A stretch of DNA of 11,841 nucleotides, from positions 1 to 11,841 of the forward strand of contig JAGVGV010000645.1 of NCBI GenBank assembly GCA_020056895.1. Reading direction: 5' to 3'. The position numbers and the translations under genes are program-made. The notes beneath the pieces are model-generated. The model was not told where the DNA came from and ran no database searches. It saw nothing but the letters and a program-made list of their open reading frames with translations. This document shows, piece by piece, positions 6,579 to 11,841 of the stretch. This DNA comes from Deltaproteobacteria bacterium (GTDB taxonomy: Bacteria > Desulfobacterota > Desulfarculia > Adiutricales > JAGVGV01). How positions within the stretch are numbered: position 1 is the stretch's first letter; each line of letters starts with the position of its first letter.

Positions 6579-6630
6579 CCCGCCCCCCTTCCGGCTCTGG
6601 TTGTTCCCGGGCCGGAAGGGATCGGGCGGG
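6579..6630 (+). other. Strong intercistronic hairpin without T run
   Basis: CCCTTCCGGC (6586-6595) pairs perfectly with GCCGGAAGGG (6611-6620) around a 15-base loop. The stem continues, after a three-base bulge, with CCCGCCC (6579-6585) pairing with GGGCGGG (6624-6630), giving 17 base pairs in all. What follows is CGGC then A residues, not T, so this is not a standard intrinsic terminator. It may protect the upstream permease transcript from 3' decay and lower expression of the signalling genes that follow. Confidence 0.55.
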
Positions 6631-6656
6631 CGGCAAAAAACCGGGAGCGGGACAAG

Positions 6657-7826
6657 ATGAGCGGACCGGGGAAGGCCATGAAGGATTTCAATGTCTTGCT
6701 GGTGGACGACGAAAAGGATTTCATCGTCTCCCTGGCCCAGCGGCTTTCCCTCCGGCAGCTCCACGTCCGCACCGCCTTCAGCGGGTACGAGGCGCTGGAG
6801 GTATTGGCCCGGGAACCCATTGACGTGGTGGTTCTGGATGTTCGGATGCCGGGCATGAACGGCATTGAAACGTTACGGGAAATCCGGAAGCGTCATCCGG
6901 GCGTGGAAGTAATCATGCTCACCGGCCACGCCGACCTGGAAGCCTCGCTGGACGGCATGCACCTGGGGTTTTTCGATTATCTGACCAAGCCCATCGACAT
7001 CAACCACCTGGTGACCAAACTCCAGCACGCGTACGAAAAGAAAACGTCGCTGACCGATCCGGTTCCGCCCTCCACCTTCAAGGAAAAAATGAAGGAACAC
7101 CTGGTGGCGGCCGATCGTTTGGCTTCACTGGGAACTTTGGCGGCCGAGATCGCCCACGAAATCAACAACCCCCTGGCGGTTATCACCGAAGCATCGGCCT
7201 GGCTCCGGTCCCGGGCGTCCAAGGAACCGGCCCTCCCCGATTCGTTCAAGGAAACATTGGACAAGGCCTTGACCAAAACCGAGGCGGCCGTGGATCGGGC
7301 GCTCCGCATCAGCCGGGGCCTTTTGAATTTCGCCCGAAAAACAGATGCCGCCGCCCGGGAGATCGATCTGGGGGACTTGGCTCTGGAAGTCATCGAGCTG
7401 ACCCGAAAAACAGCCGCGAATGCCCAGATCGAGGTGCGGTACGAAGCCCGAACCGAACGGACCATGGTCTGGATCGATCCGTACCAGCTCCGGCAGGTGC
7501 TATTGGATATCGTGACCAATGCGCTTCAGGCCGTGAGCCCGGGCGGTTGGGTCCGGCTGATTTTGGATGGCAACCTTCGGGAAGCCGTATTGTCGGTTCA
7601 GGACAACGGCCCGGGGATTCCGGCGGAAAACCTGGAGCGGATATTTGAACCATTTTTCACCACCAAGCCTCCGGGGCAGGGAACGGGTTTGGGGTTGGCG
7701 GTATCGCGGGGTATAATGGAAAAGATCGGAGGCCGGATCGAAGTGGAGACCACGGTGGACCAGGGGTCCACCTTCCATCTGATCCTTCCCCGCACCCAGG
7801 CGGGGCTCCTCTGCCAGCCGGCCTAA
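6657..7826 (+). CDS. Soluble hybrid kinase: N-terminal receiver plus histidine kinase
   Basis: The 389-residue protein has no membrane segment. Residues 12-128 are an intact receiver (D17/D18, phosphoacceptor D61, T89, K111). A dimerisation/phosphoacceptor helix follows with H167 in AHEINNPL, then the ATPase domain with DNGPGIP (316-322), FEPFFTTK and GTGLGL (342-347). The HEINNPL box and the F-box resemble the NtrB/AtoS-type kinases. With the receiver ahead of the kinase, phosphorylation of D61 by another kinase would tune autophosphorylation of H167, making this an integrating node. ATG at 6657 has GGGAG nine bases upstream (6643-6647); ATG at 6678 with GGGGAAGG four bases upstream is a realistic alternative and loses no domain. 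It probably donates phosphate to the receiver-only proteins encoded beside it. Confidence 0.92.
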   Translation: MSGPGKAMKDFNVLLVDDEKDFIVSLAQRLSLRQLHVRTAFSGYEALEVLAREPIDVVVLDVRMPGMNGIETLREIRKRHPGVEVIMLTGHADLEASLDGMHLGFFDYLTKPIDINHLVTKLQHAYEKKTSLTDPVPPSTFKEKMKEHLVAADRLASLGTLAAEIAHEINNPLAVITEASAWLRSRASKEPALPDSFKETLDKALTKTEAAVDRALRISRGLLNFARKTDAAAREIDLGDLALEVIELTRKTAANAQIEVRYEARTERTMVWIDPYQLRQVLLDIVTNALQAVSPGGWVRLILDGNLREAVLSVQDNGPGIPAENLERIFEPFFTTKPPGQGTGLGLAVSRGIMEKIGGRIEVETTVDQGSTFHLILPRTQAGLLCQPA

Positions 7827-7863
7827 GAGGCCCGGCCTTCCCCGTGAAAGTGAGGCGATAACG

Positions 7864-8322
7864 ATGGACAATCGTTCGATTTCCCTGCTTTTGGTGGACG
7901 ACGAACCCGATTTTCTGGCCACCCTGGGCCGCCGCCTGATGGCCCGCCAATTCAAGGTGGCCACGGCGGAAAACGGCCTGGCGGCCCTGGAAAGCCTGGC
8001 CCGGGAAGCCGTGGACGTGGTGGTTCTGGACGTTCGGATGCCCGGCCTGAGCGGCATCGAAGCCATTCGCGAGATCAAGAAAATCCAGCCCATGGTGGAA
8101 ATCATCATGCTCACGGGCCACGCCGATCTCGAAGCCTCCATCCAGGGCATCGCCCTGGGGGCTTTCGATTATCTGCTCAAGCCGGCGGCCATCGACGATC
8201 TGGTTTATAAAATCCAGGATGCGTTCCAGGCCAAAACCCTAAGGGAGAAAAAGGCCCGGGGCCATGGTGGAGCCCCTTCGTCCGAACCGGGCCGGAACCC
8301 GGACGGCGGATCGGGGACCTGA
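7864..8322 (+). CDS. Receiver-only response regulator with Gly/Pro-rich tail
   Basis: The 152-residue protein has a complete receiver (D12/D13, phosphoacceptor D56 in LDVRMPGLSG, T84, K106, switch tyrosine Y103). About 30 residues follow that are charged and then rich in Gly, Pro and Ser (GHGGAPSSEPGRNPDGG) and look disordered. ATG at 7864 has GAGG at 7852-7855, eight bases upstream. Its receiver closely resembles that of the preceding REC-kinase, with long shared stretches such as DVVVLDVRMPG and MLTGHADLEAS, so the two probably arose by duplication within the locus. No output domain is present. Confidence 0.9.
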   Translation: MDNRSISLLLVDDEPDFLATLGRRLMARQFKVATAENGLAALESLAREAVDVVVLDVRMPGLSGIEAIREIKKIQPMVEIIMLTGHADLEASIQGIALGAFDYLLKPAAIDDLVYKIQDAFQAKTLREKKARGHGGAPSSEPGRNPDGGSGT

Positions 8323-8350
8323 ACCGGAAGCGGCCCGCCCTTGAGTCTTT

Positions 8351-8366
8351 TTGGCAAGGGGATTTC
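8351..8366 (+). promoter_or_regulatory. Weak sigma54-like sequence before the membrane kinase gene
   Basis: TTGGCAAGGGGATTTC keeps the -24 element (TTGGCA) but has TTTC where TTGC is expected, so the normally invariant G of the -12 element is missing. It lies in the roughly 90-base gap ahead of the membrane kinase, about 60-70 bases before the start codon. It might give a weak internal promoter under the same activator; it may also be chance. Confidence 0.2.
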
Positions 8367-8422
8367 CTTTCCGGCCGGGTCATCGTTCACGGAACGCCTA
8401 TTGTTTAGAAATGGCGGCATTC

Positions 8423-10066
8423 ATGACCGACAAGCCTTATATCCGTCTTTCCAAAAGAATGGCGGTCACGGTTCTTCTGGCCTCCCTTGTCCCCCTGTAC
8501 GTGTTTGGCATGGCCATTTACTGGTATTTGACCAATGCCCAGGAGGAACAGCAGAAGGAATCGCTCAGGAATCTGGCCGTGAACCAGGCCAAGGCCATTG
8601 GCCTGTACCTGGCCGAAAGAACGTCGCTGGTGGAAGTGCTGGTGGAATCGGCCTCCTTGGAACAACTGAGCCGGGAGGGCGAACTGGAAAAGGTGCTCAA
8701 CCTTTTGAACCAGCGGGCCAAGTCGTTTTTGGACCTGGGGATCATCGGGGCCAATGGGTACCACGTGGCGTACGTGGGGCCGTATCACCTGGAACGGCTC
8801 AACTACAGCGAATCCACCTGGTTCCTGAAGACCAAGGTCCACGGCGTGTATGTCAGCGACGTTTTTTTGGGGTACCGGGGAGTGCCTCACTTCGTGGTCG
8901 CCGTCCGTAAGGGCCACAACCCGGATTCCTGGATTCTCCGGGCCACCATCGATTCCGATGTTTTCACCCAGTTGGTCCGCAGCGCCCAACTCAGCGCCCG
9001 AGGCGACGCCTACATCATCAATCAGTTCGGCCTGTACCAAACTCCCCCCCGGTTCGCCGGCCAGATTCTGGAGCCCGCCGGCATCCAGCCCCAGGACCTG
9101 CCCGTGGGCCGGGTGACCGTGCGGGACCGGGTTACGCCGGACGGCCGCCGGGTTTTTTCGGCCTTTTACTGGCTGGAAAAGGAAGGCTGGCTGCTGGTGG
9201 TCGAGGAGGAACGGGCCTCCCACGGCGTGGCGGCCGGGGTGGTCGTGGCCATTCTGGCTTTGGGCAGCGCCATCATCAGCGGCGCGGTGTTGTTCCTTTT
9301 ACGCCTGATGATCCGTCAGTTCGAAGCCCAGGAACGGCGGCGGGCGGCCTTGGACGCCCAACTGGCTCATTCGGCCCGGCTGGTTTCCCTGGGCCGCATG
9401 GCCGCCGGCGTGGCCCATGAAATCAACAATCCCCTGGCCGCCATCGGCGAACTGGCCGGCCTGGTCGAAGACCTGATGGATGAGGAACTGGTCAAGGCCA
9501 GCCCCAACGGCGAACTGTTCCGGGATAACATCATCAAGATTCAGCAACACGTCGATCGGGCCCGAGGCGTGACCCACCGGCTTCTGGGTTTCGCCCGCCG
9601 CATGGAACCCCATTGGGACATGGTGGATATCAACCAGGTGCTCAAGGAAACCTATTCCTTCCTGGAAAAGGAAGCCATGTTCCGGGGCGTTCAGGTAACG
9701 CTGGACCTCGAAGCCGGCCTGTCCCTGATGAAAAGCGACCAGGCCCAATTGCAGCAGGTGTTCCTGAACCTTTTGGACAACGCCCTGGACGCGGTGAAAA
9801 GCGGCGGCCACGTGACCATCCGGAGCCGTCGGAACGGTGATGGAGCCCGAGTGACCTTCGCCGATGACGGACCAGGCGTGCCGCCGGACTGCCGGGACCG
9901 GATTTTCGATCCTTTTTTCACCACCAAGGCGCCGGGCGAAGGATCGGGGCTGGGGTTGTCCATCAGTTATTCCATCATGCAGAAACTGGGCGGCGACCTC
10001 CGGCTTCTGCCGGATGGAGGCCCGGGAGCGGTGTTCGAAGTGAACGTTTCGCCGGCCGGCGAATAA
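8423..10066 (+). CDS. Membrane sensor histidine kinase with periplasmic sensing domain
   Basis: Counting from 8423 the protein has 547 residues. TM1 is at about 13-36, a periplasmic domain at about 37-270 with features of a double-Cache sensor (long N-terminal helix, GIIGANGYHVAY strand pair, a second module ending FSAFYWLEKEGWLLVVEEE), and TM2 at about 275-298. The kinase core follows: H332 in AHEINNPL, DDGPGVP around 481-487, FDPFFTTK, and GSGLGL at 507-512. There is no HAMP or PAS domain. The start is uncertain: the frame is open from a TTG at 8351, and ATGs occur at 8411 and 8423, none with a strong ribosome-binding site. 8423 is preferred because GGCGG lies just upstream and the N-terminus MTDKPYIRLSKR leads directly into TM1. 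It probably senses a small molecule outside the cytoplasmic membrane and phosphorylates the neighbouring receivers. Confidence 0.92.
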   Translation: MTDKPYIRLSKRMAVTVLLASLVPLYVFGMAIYWYLTNAQEEQQKESLRNLAVNQAKAIGLYLAERTSLVEVLVESASLEQLSREGELEKVLNLLNQRAKSFLDLGIIGANGYHVAYVGPYHLERLNYSESTWFLKTKVHGVYVSDVFLGYRGVPHFVVAVRKGHNPDSWILRATIDSDVFTQLVRSAQLSARGDAYIINQFGLYQTPPRFAGQILEPAGIQPQDLPVGRVTVRDRVTPDGRRVFSAFYWLEKEGWLLVVEEERASHGVAAGVVVAILALGSAIISGAVLFLLRLMIRQFEAQERRRAALDAQLAHSARLVSLGRMAAGVAHEINNPLAAIGELAGLVEDLMDEELVKASPNGELFRDNIIKIQQHVDRARGVTHRLLGFARRMEPHWDMVDINQVLKETYSFLEKEAMFRGVQVTLDLEAGLSLMKSDQAQLQQVFLNLLDNALDAVKSGGHVTIRSRRNGDGARVTFADDGPGVPPDCRDRIFDPFFTTKAPGEGSGLGLSISYSIMQKLGGDLRLLPDGGPGAVFEVNVSPAGE

Positions 10067-10089
10067 GTTGGGGGGGCCGGAGGGGAGCC

Positions 10090-10479
10090 ATGGATGAGAT
10101 CAGAGTCCTGGTGGTCGATGACGAAACCGATTTTCTCCGGTCCGTCGTCAAGCGTCTGAATTTAAGGAAAATCCAGGCCGATGGGGTGGAATCCGGCGAG
10201 GCCGCCATGGAATATCTGGCCGGCCGCGGCGTGGACGTGGTGGTCCTGGATATCAAGATGCCCGGCCGGGACGGGCTGTGGGCTCTGGACGAAATAAGGA
10301 AAAAATATCCCGGGGTCGAAGTCATTGTCCTGACCGGCCATACCGCCGTGGAAGTGGACGCCGACCGGGCCTGGTCCCGCCGGGGGGCCTTCGATTGCCT
10401 CATCAAACCGGTCCGGATCGAAGCGCTCATCGAAAAGATCCGGGCGGCGTACGAAAAACAACGGGGCGTAAAAGCCTGA
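10090..10479 (+). CDS. Receiver-only response regulator, divergent alpha4 region
   Basis: The 129-residue protein is almost nothing but a receiver: D10/D11, phosphoacceptor D54 in LDIKMPGRDG, T82 and K106. Compared with the other receivers of the locus it has a two-residue insertion between LTGH and GAFD, a strongly altered alpha4 segment (EVDADRAWSRR) and cysteine (C103) where the others have the switch tyrosine or phenylalanine. That face usually contacts partners, so its partner probably differs. ATG at 10090 is preceded by AGGGGAG (10081-10087), and the gene starts 23 bases after the membrane kinase stop, which suggests the two form a cognate pair. Confidence 0.9.
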   Translation: MDEIRVLVVDDETDFLRSVVKRLNLRKIQADGVESGEAAMEYLAGRGVDVVVLDIKMPGRDGLWALDEIRKKYPGVEVIVLTGHTAVEVDADRAWSRRGAFDCLIKPVRIEALIEKIRAAYEKQRGVKA

Positions 10480-10553
10480 CCTCCTGGTCCGGCCGTTCCC
10501 CTGGACGTCAAAGGGTCCGGACCGCCGGGCCCCGCGTGGAGCCCATCCATCCG

Positions 10554-11841
10554 ATGAAACGGATCAGACGCCTGATCGGCCGTCTTTTGGGGCGGAACGG
10601 TCCCGAGCTTCCCCAGCCGTCGCCCGACGAACTGGAAACCCTCTTCAAATCGAGATACCACGCCTTCAAGCTGCTTCTGGCCGCCAACAACCGGGGCCTG
10701 GAACTGATGGCCGCCATGGAACAGGCCCAGGCCGAGGGCCAGGTGTACGGCATGGCCTTCATCCGGGCCCACGCCACCGCCCTGGGCGTGGCGGTGTTTC
10801 AAATGATCAAGAACCTTACCGAACTGGCCCCCGACAAATACGATGTGCTGTTCGAGCGGTTTCATGCCATCCAGGAAAACATCAACCGCGTTCTGGAAAG
10901 CGGCCGGACCATGGACGACGGGCCTCTGGTGGTTCCCCTGGACCAGGTGGATAGGGAATGGGCCGATTTCATCGGCGCCAAAATGGCGAACCTGGGCGAA
11001 ATGAAAAACCGCCTGGGCCTCCGGGTCCCGCCGGGGTTCGTGTTCACCTCGCGGGCATACCATCTTTTTTTCGATCACAACGAGCTTCAGCCCGAAATCA
11101 ACCGTCTGATCCAGTCCGCCACCTTGGACCAGATGGACCAGCTTTTTGGGCTCAGTTCCATGATCCGCCAAAAAATCGTGCGGGCCGAAATGCCCGCCCA
11201 ACTGGCCGAAGCCGTCCAGGCGGAATATGCCCGGCTGGAAGCCCAGATTCATCCGGGGGTGAATGTTTCGCTCCGGTCCAGCGCCTTGGGGGAGGACTCC
11301 CCCGAAGCCTCCTTCGCCGGCCAGTACAGCAGCCAGCTTAATGTTCACCGCGATAACCTTTTCGAGGCGTACAAGGAAGTGGTGGCCAGCAAATATACGC
11401 CGCAGGCCATGCATTACCGTTTGATGCGGGGTTTGAGGGACGAAGACGTGGCCATGGCCGTGGGGTGCATGGCCATGGTGGAATCGGTTTCCGGCGGGGT
11501 GGCCTATTCCCGAAGCGCCCTGGATCAAGAGGACAACCGGGTGTACGTGACCTCGGTTTGGGGGCTGCCCAAATCCGTGGTGGATGGCAATGCCCTGACC
11601 GACGAATTCATCGTCCGGCGATCCCCCGCCCTGACCGTGGACGAACGCCGGCTGGCCCACAAGGACCAGAAATACGTCTGCTACCCGGAAGAAGGCGTTT
11701 GCCGGATGGTGCTGACCGGCGATGAAGCCGACCGCCCGTCCCTGGACGACGGCCACATTCTGGAACTGGCCGAACTGGCCCTGAAGCTGGAAGCCCATTA
11801 CGGCGGGCCGCAGGATATGGAATGGGCGGTGGACGACCAGG
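10554..11841 (+). CDS. PEP synthase/PPDK-like protein, N-terminal part (cut by window end)
   Basis: The frame is open from ATG 10554 to the window edge (429 codons). Residues about 128-429 match the N-terminal nucleotide-binding (ATP-grasp) domain of PEP synthase and pyruvate phosphate dikinase: GAKMANLGEM (141-150), VPPGFVFTSRAY (158-169), VSLRSSALGEDSPEASFAGQ (238-257), SGGVAYSR (313-320) and HYGGPQDMEWAVD (415-427). The first 120 or so residues are an extra, mainly helical region not found in standard PEP synthase. The phosphohistidine and PEP/pyruvate domains would lie beyond the window, so the enzyme type cannot be settled (PEP synthase, PPDK, or an antibiotic or protein phosphotransferase of that fold). 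GGAG at 10538-10541 is twelve bases from this ATG, which is long; GTG 10536 in the same frame is an alternative start. It lies 74 bases after the last receiver gene. Confidence 0.88.
   Translation, partial: MKRIRRLIGRLLGRNGPELPQPSPDELETLFKSRYHAFKLLLAANNRGLELMAAMEQAQAEGQVYGMAFIRAHATALGVAVFQMIKNLTELAPDKYDVLFERFHAIQENINRVLESGRTMDDGPLVVPLDQVDREWADFIGAKMANLGEMKNRLGLRVPPGFVFTSRAYHLFFDHNELQPEINRLIQSATLDQMDQLFGLSSMIRQKIVRAEMPAQLAEAVQAEYARLEAQIHPGVNVSLRSSALGEDSPEASFAGQYSSQLNVHRDNLFEAYKEVVASKYTPQAMHYRLMRGLRDEDVAMAVGCMAMVESVSGGVAYSRSALDQEDNRVYVTSVWGLPKSVVDGNALTDEFIVRRSPALTVDERRLAHKDQKYVCYPEEGVCRMVLTGDEADRPSLDDGHILELAELALKLEAHYGGPQDMEWAVDDQ

Noticed and set aside
5834..6865. 343-residue open frame on the minus strand
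   Set aside because: Antisense to the two-TM protein and to the start of the REC-kinase; spans their intergenic hairpin and has no domain.
8351..8422. TTG start giving 24 more residues for the membrane kinase
   Set aside because: No ribosome-binding site upstream, and the extra residues are Arg/Pro-rich without a domain. ATG 8423 (or 8411) leads straight into the first TM helix.
9975..11798. 607-residue open frame on the minus strand
   Set aside because: It lies opposite the last receiver gene and the PEP-synthase-like gene, both with clear family motifs. Its composition is rich in His, Gly and Gln, as expected for an antisense frame of GC-rich codons, and it contains no recognisable domain.

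Overview
The window is GC-rich bacterial DNA with every convincing gene on the + strand. Gene content (one-component and two-component signalling proteins, a sigma54 activator, a TauE/SafE-family anion permease and a PEP-synthase-like enzyme) and codon use suggest a Desulfobacterota (sulfate-reducing delta-proteobacterial) chromosome. That assignment is inference from content; there is no rRNA or taxonomic marker here.

Layout. 1-393 is non-coding: it holds two inverted arms of seven-base repeats, a cluster of CCAAAT motifs and a probable sigma70 promoter. 394-1995 encodes a HEAT-repeat protein fused to a CheY-like receiver and ends in a textbook intrinsic terminator (2005-2042). 2114-3544 encodes a sigma54-dependent activator (receiver, AAA+, Fis-type HTH) whose receiver has lost its phosphorylatable aspartate. 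3545-3964 is a regulatory region with a candidate upstream activator site, phased A/T tracts, a near-consensus -24/-12 sigma54 promoter (3695-3711) and a leader of about 240 nt rich in hairpins. From 3965 a probable operon follows: receiver-only protein, TSUP permease, two-TM protein, soluble REC-histidine kinase, receiver-only protein, membrane sensor kinase with a periplasmic sensing domain, receiver-only protein, and the first 429 codons of a PEP synthase/PPDK-like protein cut by the window end.

How it may work together (inference). The sigma54 activator probably drives the downstream operon through the promoter next to it. The operon codes for a membrane transport unit (permease plus two-TM partner) embedded in a signalling set of two kinases and four intact receiver domains. 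None of those receivers carries a DNA-binding output, so they probably act through protein contacts or a phosphorelay. The membrane kinase would read a periplasmic signal, the REC-kinase would integrate it, and the single-domain receivers would act on the permease, on the PEP-synthase-like enzyme or on the activator. The most notable points are the activator with a dead receiver, the receiver-rich but output-poor layout around a permease, and the structured sigma54 leader.
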